This document shows, piece after piece, positions 33,831 through 41,417 of a stretch of DNA of 64,000 nt. This DNA comes from Orlajensenia sp037404875 (GTDB taxonomy: Bacteria; Actinomycetota; Actinomycetes; Actinomycetales; Microbacteriaceae), in assembly GCF_037404875.1 (NCBI RefSeq), contig NZ_JBBELO010000033.1, forward strand, positions 456,351-520,350, given 5' to 3'. Within the stretch, counting starts at the first letter, position 1. Each line of letters opens with the position of its first letter. The notes under the pieces are model-generated. The model was given only the letters and a program-made list of their open reading frames with translations. It was not told the DNA's origin and made no database searches. The position numbers and the translations under genes were made by a program.

Positions 33831-34244
33831 CTACTCTGCTGCAGGTGCCTCGCGGGGCGGGTTGTACATGAACTCGAAGCGGATGCCGTTGTCGTCCTCC
33901 ACGAACGAGGCGTAATAGCGGTCCGAGAACCGGGTGTACACCTTGGGTTCGCGCACGGCAGTCCAGCCTGCATCCATGGCGATCGCGTGCAGGCGATCGA
34001 CCTCGGCGCGCGAATCGACGGCGAAGGCGAGGTGCTGCCATCCGACCTCGCCGTGCCGATGCGGTCCAGTTCCCCTCTCGCGGGCGGGGAAGAGGATGAG
34101 TTCGGCCTCATCGGGCGACTCCCACGCGACCGATCCGTCGGCGTCGTGCCGGCTGAATCCGAGGGCCTGCAGAACCGGGTCGAACTGCGCGATGGACCGG
34201 GGCAGGTCGTCGACGGTGATGCCGAGGTGATCGAACAGGGGCAT
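33831..34244 (-). CDS. VOC-fold protein (glyoxalase-like)
   Basis: A 137-residue VOC protein: FDHLGITVDDLPRSIAQF at the start, GWQHLAFAVDSRAEVDRLHA in the middle, YYASFVEDDNGIRFEFMYNP at the end. Conserved metal-side residues are His near residue 6, His in QHLAF and Glu in RFEFMYN, which fits a metal-dependent lyase or isomerase of unknown substrate. It converges with the P-loop gene upstream and is not visibly in an operon. Confidence 0.87.
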   Translation of the reverse strand: MPLFDHLGITVDDLPRSIAQFDPVLQALGFSRHDADGSVAWESPDEAELILFPARERGTGPHRHGEVGWQHLAFAVDSRAEVDRLHAIAMDAGWTAVREPKVYTRFSDRYYASFVEDDNGIRFEFMYNPPREAPAAE

Positions 34245-34446
34245 TTGCTCATCCTAGGGGAGCCACTCTCGGAGCCAGGCGAGTCCTCCTGCTCGAAGCA
34301 GCCCGCCTCCTCGATGCAGCCGTCCTGCTTGAAGAACCCCGGGGCGACGTGCACGCGCCCCGCCCGCGGTCAAGGCCTTGGGCGTCCGCATCGCAGAACG
34401 TAGCCTGCTGAGCAGACCGGATGAGTCACCGACCGAGGAGACGCGA

Positions 34447-34647
34447 ATGGTAGCCGTGAACGACCGGGTGAGCTGGAACACGTCGCAAGGCCGCACGCGC
34501 GGTCAGGTCGTGGAGCGGCGCACCTCGGATTTCACCTTCGAGGGACAGCACTTCACCGCCAGCGAGGATGAGCCGACATTCATCGTCGAGAGCGAGAAGA
34601 CCGGCGCCCGCGCCGCCCACAAGGGGTCCGCACTCCGCGTCCTCTAG
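34447..34647 (+). CDS. DUF2945 (hypervirulence-associated TUDOR-like) protein
   Basis: A 66-residue protein with the DUF2945 signature: NDRVSWNTSQGRTRGQVVER at the start, FEGQHFTASEDEPTFIVES in the middle and KTGARAAHKGSALR at the end. The fold is a small Tudor-like barrel; the function is unknown. ATG at 34447 follows GAGGAGACGC. The upstream gap 34250-34440 shows no recognised element. Confidence 0.87.
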   Translation: MVAVNDRVSWNTSQGRTRGQVVERRTSDFTFEGQHFTASEDEPTFIVESEKTGARAAHKGSALRVL

Positions 34648-34695
34648 CAGTAGCGGGCACGGCGACGACACATCGGCGACAGCAGCGAGAGCCTG

Positions 34696-35145
34696 ATGCA
34701 GACCTTTCTTCCCTATGCGGATTTTGCGCGAAGCGCCGCGGCGCTCGACGCGAGCCGGCTCGGAAAGCAGCGCGTTGAGACGCTGCAGGTGATGCGCGCC
34801 CTCACCCTGCCGGGCTACGGATGGCAGCACCATCCGGTCGTGCGCATGTGGCGCGGCTATCGGCCGGCCCTCATGGCCTACCAAGACGCCATCTGCGACG
34901 AGTGGGAGTCGCGCGGGCACGCGGACACCTGCCGGGCGAAGACACTCGCAGACCTCGACCTCGTGCCCGAGGATGCGACCGCCTACCGCGCCAGCACCTT
35001 CCCCCTACCGCCGTGGCTCGGCGACGAACAGCTGCACCGATCGCACCGGTCGAACCTTCTGCGGAAGGATCCGGAGTTCTACGCCGAGTTGGCGCCGGAT
35101 GTGCCGGCCGACCTGCCCTACGTCTGGCCGCCAGCATCCGTCTGA
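34696..35145 (+). CDS. MSMEG_6728-type / pyrimidine-dimer-glycosylase-like protein
   Basis: A 149-residue protein beginning MQTFLPYADFARSAAALDAS with RLGKQRVETLQVMRAL and GWQHHPVVRMWRGYRPAL. This pattern belongs to the actinobacterial family related to the T4 endonuclease V-like pyrimidine-excision domain (PF03013-like). The role in DNA repair is by family resemblance only. ATG at 34696 lacks a clear ribosome-binding site. It converges with the APC permease gene. Confidence 0.8.
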   Translation: MQTFLPYADFARSAAALDASRLGKQRVETLQVMRALTLPGYGWQHHPVVRMWRGYRPALMAYQDAICDEWESRGHADTCRAKTLADLDLVPEDATAYRASTFPLPPWLGDEQLHRSHRSNLLRKDPEFYAELAPDVPADLPYVWPPASV

Positions 35146-35203
35146 GGAAGCGACGCGGTGACGGCCGCCGATCCTGGCGAGCCCCGCATCCGCAGCCCGG
35201 AAC

Positions 35204-36595
35204 CTAGCGGGACGGTGCGGAATCCTCATCCGGCGATGCGGTCTCACGGACGGCGGCCGAACCGCGTACACCCGACACCCGGCGCGCCACGAGGAAGACC
35301 ACCGCGCCGACGACGAGCACGATCGCACCGAAAAGCCACACCTTCGGCTGCTGCTGGGTGAGCAGCAGCACGCACGACGCGACGCCCAGGATAGGAAGCA
35401 CCGTCCATGCGCGGAAGTGCGGGTGGTCCACCTTGTCGCGACGCAGCACGAGCACGGCGATGTTGGTGCTGCCGAACACGAACAGCAGCAGGAACACGAC
35501 CGTCTCGGCGAGAATCGACAGGTCGCCGAGCAGCGTGAGGGCCATGGCGATGAGCGTCGTGGCGACGATGGCCACCCACGGCGTGCGGCGGTTCGGCAGC
35601 ACGCGGCCGAACACGCGGGGGAGGAGCCCCTGCTCCGCCATGCCGTACGTCATGCGGCTCGCCATGATCATGGTGAGGAGAGCGCCGTTGGCCACGGCTA
35701 TCAGCGCGATCACGCTGAACAGCCACTCGGGCACGCCGATACCGGATGCCGACACGACGGCGAGCAGCGGACCGCTCGACTTTCCGAGCTGGCCCGGCGA
35801 GAGCGTGATCGAGCTGGCCAGCGCCACGAGCACATAGACGGCTCCTGCCACGGCCAGCGCGCCGAAGAGCGCCTTGGGATAGTTGCGCGGGGTGCGGAGC
35901 TCCTCCGCCACGTTCGCCGAGGTCTCGAATCCCACGAAGGAGTAGAAGGCGATGATGGTGGCGCCGAGTACGGCGGCCCAGGGCGATACCCCGTCGCGGA
36001 ACTCGAGCACCCGCGCAGGCTCGCCGCTGCCCGAGCCGAGCACGACGGCTCCCGCCACGATCACGATCAGCAGGCCGCTGAGCTCGATGATGGTCATCAC
36101 CACGTTGCTCGCCATGGACTCGCGGATGCCGCGGGCGTTCAGCGCCGCGACCACGGCGAGGAAGACGAGCGCCGCAGGCACGGCCGGCACGTCGAGAAAG
36201 GTGGCGAGGTAGTCGCCCGCGAAGGCGAGCGACAGGCCGGCTGCGCTCACGACTCCGGCGGAGAGCATGCAGAATCCGACGAGGAACGAGATGACGGGGC
36301 GCTTGAACGCGCGGTCGGCGTAGACGGACGAGCCGCCGGCCTTCGGGTACTTCGTTACCAACTCGGCGTAGGACGAAGCGGTGAACAGCGCCATCACGAG
36401 CGCGAGAAGCAAGGGAAGCCACAACGCGCCGCCGACCTGCTTCGATAGCACGCCCATGAGCGCGTAGATGCCGGCGCCGAGAACGTCGCCGAGCACGAAG
36501 AGGAAGAGGAGCGGGCCGGTGATGGAGCGGCGCAGGCGCGTGTCGGACTCGCCGGTGCTTGCGGTCGTCGCGGCCGTCGTCGAAGCGTCAGCCAC
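35204..36595 (-). CDS. APC-family amino acid permease
   Basis: A 463-residue integral membrane protein with about twelve helices. The first helix GPLLFLFVLGDVLGAGIYA carries the Gly-rich unwound segment of APC transporters; YAELVTKYPKAGGSSVYADR follows, and IIAFYSFVGFETSANVAEEL in the sixth-helix area is typical. The substrate is probably an amino acid, possibly cationic, but is not readable. The start is uncertain: GTG at 36595 is used, GTG at 36640 is an alternative. Neither has a good ribosome-binding site. Confidence 0.87.
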   Translation of the reverse strand: MADASTTAATTASTGESDTRLRRSITGPLLFLFVLGDVLGAGIYALMGVLSKQVGGALWLPLLLALVMALFTASSYAELVTKYPKAGGSSVYADRAFKRPVISFLVGFCMLSAGVVSAAGLSLAFAGDYLATFLDVPAVPAALVFLAVVAALNARGIRESMASNVVMTIIELSGLLIVIVAGAVVLGSGSGEPARVLEFRDGVSPWAAVLGATIIAFYSFVGFETSANVAEELRTPRNYPKALFGALAVAGAVYVLVALASSITLSPGQLGKSSGPLLAVVSASGIGVPEWLFSVIALIAVANGALLTMIMASRMTYGMAEQGLLPRVFGRVLPNRRTPWVAIVATTLIAMALTLLGDLSILAETVVFLLLFVFGSTNIAVLVLRRDKVDHPHFRAWTVLPILGVASCVLLLTQQQPKVWLFGAIVLVVGAVVFLVARRVSGVRGSAAVRETASPDEDSAPSR

Positions 36596-36735
36596 GGGAA
36601 GCGCCCGATCGGGACGGATGCCGGGGCAGGGAAGGAACACATGGCTGCATTCCGCCCATTGTTCCCGAGCGCGTCGCCCTGCGCCCGGCACTTGACGCAG
36701 GCTTCACCGTGGGTTACGCGACAGGTCGGCGGAAG

Positions 36736-37044
36736 TTACTGCACGATCTCCCGCAGGGCCGCCACGTGGGCGGCAAAGGCCGAGCGCCCGGCCTCCGTCA
36801 CCGAGAGCCAGGTACGCGGGAACTTGCCGACGTACCCCTTGCGGATGCGGATGTACCCGGCATCCTCGAGCGCCGCCGCCTGCTTGCTGAGCGTGGGGTC
36901 GCTGATCTCGACGGTGTCGCGCACGAACGCGAACTCGGCCTCTTCGGATGCCGCCAACACGGCCACGATGGAGAACGGGATGGGCCGCTGCAGGAGGGGA
37001 TCGAGCCGGTGCCGCGCGTGGGCGCGCTCAGCGGATGCGGCCAT
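36736..37044 (-). CDS. Winged-helix transcriptional regulator (ArsR/MarR-like, PF13601-type)
   Basis: A 102-residue DNA-binding protein consisting almost only of a winged helix: PIPFSIVAVLAASEEAEFAF, then DTVEISDPTLSKQAAALEDA as helix-turn-helix, GYIRIRKGYVGKFPRTWLSV as wing. The ATG at 37044 overlaps the end of the membrane-protein gene by 17 bases, so the two are co-translated. Such regulator/membrane-protein pairs usually repress their own promoter; a palindrome at 37532-37550 is the likely site. Confidence 0.85.
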   Translation of the reverse strand: MAASAERAHARHRLDPLLQRPIPFSIVAVLAASEEAEFAFVRDTVEISDPTLSKQAAALEDAGYIRIRKGYVGKFPRTWLSVTEAGRSAFAAHVAALREIVQ

Positions 37045-37513
37045 CGCGATTCCGTTCCACGTTCGACGCCCAGAAGGGCGGCACCGCGACGAGAACGGCG
37101 GCTGCAACGAAGAATGCGGGTGCGCCTTCGAAGAAGAGCAGGCCGATCACCAGCGCAGCGGCGAACAGCACGGCCCAGGCCGCCATCGCGCCGCCGAAAC
37201 GCCGGGAGAAGTGCGTGCTCTTCGCCCTGAGCCCGCGCAGCTGGGTGAGCGCGAGGGCGGCGAGGCTGAGCGCGAAGATCACCGAGATGCCCACGACCCC
37301 GGCCTCGCCCGCCGCCGGCCAGATCCAGCCGAGGCTTGCGACATAGAGAGCGGATGCGACACCCAAGCCCGACAGCCACGCTGCCGCGGGTGCGGAACTC
37401 TCCGCGGCGACGGCGCGCTGCGCCGATGCCGCCCGGGCGAGCTGAGCGCTCGCTTCCTCGGCGCTGGGCCGGGAACCGTCGACGTCGCTGGGTGATGAAA
37501 GGTGATCGGTCAT
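37028..37513 (-). CDS. Small membrane protein in operon with the winged-helix regulator
   Basis: A 161-residue protein. The first 45 residues are hydrophilic and Ser/Ala/Glu-rich; four hydrophobic helices follow, for example GLGVASALYVASLGWIW, GVVGISVIFALSLAALAL and FVAAAVLVAVPPFWA. The function is unknown. ATG at 37513 (MTDHLSSPSD) is preferred; ATG at 37540 is possible but lies in the operator-like palindrome. The downstream regulator overlaps its 3' end, so they form one unit. Confidence 0.8.
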   Translation of the reverse strand: MTDHLSSPSDVDGSRPSAEEASAQLARAASAQRAVAAESSAPAAAWLSGLGVASALYVASLGWIWPAAGEAGVVGISVIFALSLAALALTQLRGLRAKSTHFSRRFGGAMAAWAVLFAAALVIGLLFFEGAPAFFVAAAVLVAVPPFWASNVERNRDGRIR

Positions 37514-37531
37514 GGGGCGAGCGTAGGACCT

Positions 37532-37550
37532 ACTTGCCATAGATGCAAGT
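37532..37550. promoter_or_regulatory. Operator-like palindrome ACTTGC-N7-GCAAGT
   Basis: ACTTGC (37532-37537) and GCAAGT (37545-37550) lie 19 bp upstream of the membrane-protein start and about 80 bp upstream of the oxidoreductase on the other strand. The position fits autoregulation by the winged-helix protein. Confidence 0.5.
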
Positions 37551-37628
37551 ACTTTCTTTCGTTCTTCTTCTCGTCGTCTCATCCCAAGTGCAGCTCGCGG
37601 AGAAGTGCGTGTCTGGAAGAGTGGGTGC

Positions 37629-39224
37629 GTGTCAGATGCATCGTCGCCCGAGCCGACTCCCCATCACGATGTCGTCATCGTCGGAGGCGGCCACAACGGC
37701 CTCACCGCGGCGGCCTACCTCGCCCGCGCCGGGCTCACGGTGCTCGTGCTCGAACGGCTCGCCATCACAGGCGGTGCCGCGGTCAGCGCCGTCGCTTTCG
37801 AGGGCGTCGACGCCCGACTCTCCCGGTACTCCTATCTCGTGAGCCTGCTGCCGCAGGCGATCATCGACGATCTGGGGCTCGACATCCGGCTCGCTCGCCG
37901 CCGCTATTCGTCGTACACGCCGGTGCCGGGTTCCGCCGAGGGCGCCGGTCTGCTGGTCGACCGCGCGGATGCTGATGCCACGAGAGCGTCGTTCGCGCGC
38001 ATCAGCGCCGCGGCCGATGCCGCAGCCTTCGACCGCTTCTACGACGACACCACCCGGGTCGCCCAGGCGCTCTGGCCCACGATGACGGGTCCGCTCCCCA
38101 CGCGCAGCCAGGCTCGGGCACTGCTCAATGACGACGAGCTGTGGGCGGCGTTGTTCGAGCGCCCCCTCGGCGCGTTCATCGAGGACCGGCTCGAGAACGA
38201 CGTGGTGCGGGGCGTCGCGTTGACGGATGCGCTCATCGGCACGTTCGCGGGCGCGCACGACGTGAGCCTGCAGCAGAACACCTGTTTCCTCTACCACGTC
38301 ATCGGCGGAGGCACGGGCGATTGGGATGTGCCGATCGGCGGCATGGGGGCGGTGACCGCCGAACTCGCGCGAGCAGCGGTGGAGGCGGGCGCGAAGATCC
38401 TGACCGGGGCGGACGTCACCGCGATCGATCCCGATGGAACGGTGACGTATGCCGTCGACGGCATGCAGCGCTCGGTGACCGGAGGGCATGTGCTCGCCAA
38501 CGTCGCGCCCGCCGTGCTGGAACGACTTCTCGGCACGGATGGTGCCGCGGGGATCCAGCCGGAGGGAGCGCAGGTAAAGGTCAATCTGCTGCTGAAGCGG
38601 CTCCCGAAGCTCCGCGACAGCAGCGTTGCACCGGAGGCCGCCTTCGGAGGCACGTTCCACATCAACGAGACGTACACCCAACTCGAGGCAGCCCACGGGC
38701 AGGCCGAAGCCGGCGAGATTCCGCTGCCTCTGCCCTGCGAGATCTACTGCCACTCGCTCACCGATCCGTCGATCCTCGGCGCCGAACTCGCCGCGAGCGG
38801 CGCGCAGACGCTCACGGTCTTCGGCCTGCACGTTCCCGACCGCCTGATCACCCCCGAGAACAACGAGCAGCAGCGCGAACGACTGCAGCGAGCCGTGCTC
38901 GCCTCACTGAATTCCGTTCTCGCCGAGCCCATCGAAGACCTCATCCTGCGCGATGAGAATGGGCGCCCCTGCATCGAGACCAAGACCACTCGCGACATCG
39001 AAGCCGCGCTGAACATGCCAGGCGGCAACATCTTCCATGGCGAGCTCTCGTGGCCGTTCCTCGATGACGACCACCCGCGCGACACCCCGGCTCGGCGGTG
39101 GGGTGTCGCGACGCGGCATGAACGCATCCTGCTCTGCGGGTCGGGTGCCGTGCGCGGCGGTGCTGTGAGCGGCATCGGCGGCCACAACGCCGCGCACGCG
39201 GTGCTCGAGGATGCGGTCCGCTGA
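37629..39224 (+). CDS. Phytoene-desaturase-like FAD-dependent oxidoreductase
   Basis: A 531-residue flavoprotein. The dinucleotide motif VIVGGGHNGLTAAAYLARAG lies at about residues 17-36 and ends with Glu in VLVLERLAITGGAA. PIGGMGAVTAELARAAVEAG and the C-terminal LLCGSGAVRGGAVSGIGGHN are typical of the carotenoid-desaturase/retinol-saturase group (CrtI-like, including human PYROXD2 relatives). No other carotenoid gene is nearby, so a carotenoid role is not supported. GTG at 37629 is preferred over GTG at 37605; neither has a clear ribosome-binding site. Confidence 0.85.
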   Translation: MSDASSPEPTPHHDVVIVGGGHNGLTAAAYLARAGLTVLVLERLAITGGAAVSAVAFEGVDARLSRYSYLVSLLPQAIIDDLGLDIRLARRRYSSYTPVPGSAEGAGLLVDRADADATRASFARISAAADAAAFDRFYDDTTRVAQALWPTMTGPLPTRSQARALLNDDELWAALFERPLGAFIEDRLENDVVRGVALTDALIGTFAGAHDVSLQQNTCFLYHVIGGGTGDWDVPIGGMGAVTAELARAAVEAGAKILTGADVTAIDPDGTVTYAVDGMQRSVTGGHVLANVAPAVLERLLGTDGAAGIQPEGAQVKVNLLLKRLPKLRDSSVAPEAAFGGTFHINETYTQLEAAHGQAEAGEIPLPLPCEIYCHSLTDPSILGAELAASGAQTLTVFGLHVPDRLITPENNEQQRERLQRAVLASLNSVLAEPIEDLILRDENGRPCIETKTTRDIEAALNMPGGNIFHGELSWPFLDDDHPRDTPARRWGVATRHERILLCGSGAVRGGAVSGIGGHNAAHAVLEDAVR

Positions 39225-39304
39225 CGCCGCGTGCTGATCGGCCTGCGATGCCGCTCGACGACAACGGCGCCGAAAGCGGCGCCTCGACCGACAGAATGGG
39301 CACC

Positions 39305-40114
39305 ATGAGCGCCGCCTTTCCGATGCTGACCGAGATGCCGTCGCCGCAGTACGTGATGTCGGCCGACGGCCTTCGCCTCGCCACCTATCTCTGGGGCGAC
39401 GACGACGCACCGACGGTGCTCTGCGTGCACGGCTTCGCATCCAGCTGCCGCGACAACTGGGCGAACACGGGATGGGTACGCGACCTCACGCGCGCCGGGT
39501 TCCGTGTGCTCGGCGTCGACCAGCGCGGTCACGGGGCCAGCGACAAGCCGCACGACGCAACCGCCTACGGCATGGACGCCCTCGTCGAGGATCTCGTCAC
39601 GGTGCTGCAGACCTACCTGCTCGACTCCGTTCTCTACGTCGGGTACTCGCTCGGCGCGCGCGTGGGCTGGCAGCTCGCGGTACAGGCGCCGGATGCCGTC
39701 GAGCGAGCGGTGCTGGGCGGCATCCCCGACGGCCGTCCGCTCGCCCGACTGCAGATCGAGCAGGCGCGAGCCTACGTCGAGGCCGGCACGCCCGTCGAAG
39801 ACCGGGTGACCCAGAACTATGTCGCCCTCACCGAGCGCGTCGCCGGCAACGACCTGCGGGCACTCATCGCGCTTGCGGAGGGCATGCGGCTCGGCGACGC
39901 AGACCCCGACCCGGCGCATCCGCCGACCCAGCCCATCCTGTTCGCGACGGGCAGCGAGGATGCGATCCTCGAGCGTTCGCGCGCCCTCGCCGACCTCACG
40001 CCGACGGGCACGTTCGTCGAGCTCGCCGGCCGCCACCACTTCAACGCGCCGGGATCGCGCGCCTTTCGACAGGCCGGGGTGGAGTTCCTCGCGGCGGGCG
40101 CCCTGGATAGGTAG
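39305..40114 (+). CDS. Alpha/beta hydrolase
   Basis: A 269-residue hydrolase with VLCVHGFASSC (oxyanion region), VLGVDQRGHGASDKP, the nucleophile elbow GYSLGAR (Ser near residue 120), an acid in GSEDAIL and the histidine in GRHHFNAPG. The triad is complete. The substrate is unknown; the small lid suggests an esterase or haloperoxidase-like enzyme. ATG at 39305 begins the conserved part. It follows the oxidoreductase after 80 bp and precedes a MarR regulator, possibly as one unit. Confidence 0.87.
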   Translation: MSAAFPMLTEMPSPQYVMSADGLRLATYLWGDDDAPTVLCVHGFASSCRDNWANTGWVRDLTRAGFRVLGVDQRGHGASDKPHDATAYGMDALVEDLVTVLQTYLLDSVLYVGYSLGARVGWQLAVQAPDAVERAVLGGIPDGRPLARLQIEQARAYVEAGTPVEDRVTQNYVALTERVAGNDLRALIALAEGMRLGDADPDPAHPPTQPILFATGSEDAILERSRALADLTPTGTFVELAGRHHFNAPGSRAFRQAGVEFLAAGALDR

Positions 40115-40166
40115 CGCGACGCGACGCCGCCACGCGGCCCGCGGCCTCGACGGTAGGCTCAAAGGG

Positions 40167-40658
40167 GTGAGCGAGAGCGATGATGAAGTCGACCTGATCA
40201 TCGATGCCTGGTCACGTCGGCTCCCCGACGTCGACCTGACGCCGCTCGACGTGATGTCGCGGCTGCGGCGGGTGTCGAGCAGGCTCGCACGGTTGAGGGC
40301 TGACGCGTTCAGCGGTGCCGGCCTGGCCACCTGGGAATTCGACGTTCTCGCCGCTCTCGCCCGCGCGCAGCCGCCACACGAGCTCAGCCCGGCTCAGCTC
40401 ATCGAGGCCACGATGATCGGCAGCGCGGCGATGACGAACCGGCTCGAGAACCTCTCGCGCCGAGGCCTGATCGACCGCCGGCCCAACCCACGTGACGGTC
40501 GCAGCGTGCTCGTGCGTCTCACCGCCGATGGCGCCTCACACGTCGATGACGCCATGCGCCGGCTCGCCGAGCGGGAATCCGACGAGCTGCAGGGGCTCAG
40601 CCGAGAGGAACAGGCCACGCTCGTTCGGTTGTTGCGCCGCCTCGCTGATCATGGGTAA
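40167..40658 (+). CDS. MarR-family transcriptional regulator
   Basis: A 163-residue regulator with the MarR winged helix: TWEFDVLAALARAQPPHELS, LIEATMIGSAAMTNRLENLS as recognition helix and RRGLIDRRPNPRDGRSVLVR as the wing. The long N-terminal and C-terminal helices for dimerisation are present. GTG at 40167 follows AAAGG. It may sense a substrate of the oxidoreductase/hydrolase genes upstream, but no operator was identified. Confidence 0.9.
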   Translation: MSESDDEVDLIIDAWSRRLPDVDLTPLDVMSRLRRVSSRLARLRADAFSGAGLATWEFDVLAALARAQPPHELSPAQLIEATMIGSAAMTNRLENLSRRGLIDRRPNPRDGRSVLVRLTADGASHVDDAMRRLAERESDELQGLSREEQATLVRLLRRLADHG

Positions 40659-40679
40659 CCGCATCCGCTGAGCCGAGCG

Positions 40680-41390
40680 TCACTCCGGGTCGGGTGCAGC
40701 CTCCGATGGGAGTGCCGCCGAACCGGATGCTGCCGCAGCCTGCGCGGCAGCGGCCGCGCGCTCGACCCACTTCGGCACCACACCGTAGCGCTGGAACGGA
40801 ACCAACCGCCCCGCAGCGCTGTCGTCGATCAGCTGAGCCAAGCGTCGTTGGCGGGTCGCCTCCTGCTTCGCCGAGACCACCCAATGGGTGACCTGATGGC
40901 GATAGGTCTCGGTGGCCGCGGCGAGGAACGCCGTCGCGGCAGCATCCGCCTCGAGCTGCGCGGCGAACTGCGGCGGCAGTTCGACGTTGGGGTTCTCGTG
41001 CGAGTAGACGGCCGAACGGTCCTCACGGCGACGCTCGAAGGCCGCGAGCCCGGCGGGATGCATGCGACCCTCGGCCCTGAGCTTCGCGACGAGGTCGATG
41101 TTCACGCGCGACCAGATGCTCGAGGGCTTGCGCGGCGTCCATCGCTGGCGTGTCGCATGCGCGTCGATACGCTGCCCTACGGAGTCGATCCAGCCGAAGC
41201 AGAGGGCCTCGGGCACTGCCTGCTCCCAGGTGAGTCCGCGGTCGGGCACGTGCTTCTTGTAGAGGCCCATCCACAGTTCGGTCTCTGTGTCGTGGTGCGC
41301 CTCGAGCCAGGCGCGGAACTCCTCCGGACCCGCGAAGAACAGCGCGGGCCGCTCCGGCGTACCGCCCGGCGTGCCGATGCTCGACGTCAT
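40680..41390 (-). CDS. YdeI/OmpD-associated (bacteriocin-protection-like) family protein
   Basis: A 236-residue protein with the YdeI signature: ALFFAGPEEFRAWLEAHHDT, LWMGLYKKHV, LTWEQAVPEALCFGWIDSVG, RWTPRKPSSIWSRVN and VPKWVERA-like C-terminal part. Members are linked to polymyxin or bacteriocin resistance in some bacteria, but the biochemical role is unknown. The C-terminus ends in an Ala-rich low-complexity stretch. Its start lies 27 bp downstream of the cytochrome b gene on the same strand, so they may be co-transcribed. Confidence 0.85.
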   Translation of the reverse strand: MTSSIGTPGGTPERPALFFAGPEEFRAWLEAHHDTETELWMGLYKKHVPDRGLTWEQAVPEALCFGWIDSVGQRIDAHATRQRWTPRKPSSIWSRVNIDLVAKLRAEGRMHPAGLAAFERRREDRSAVYSHENPNVELPPQFAAQLEADAAATAFLAAATETYRHQVTHWVVSAKQEATRQRRLAQLIDDSAAGRLVPFQRYGVVPKWVERAAAAAQAAAASGSAALPSEAAPDPE

Positions 41391-41417
41391 GTTCCGAGTC
41401 TGGCAGCGACCACCCAC

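Noticed and set aside
37629..39224. Carotenoid biosynthesis gene
   Set aside because: The protein resembles phytoene desaturases only at superfamily level, and no crtE, crtB or crtY-type gene is nearby.
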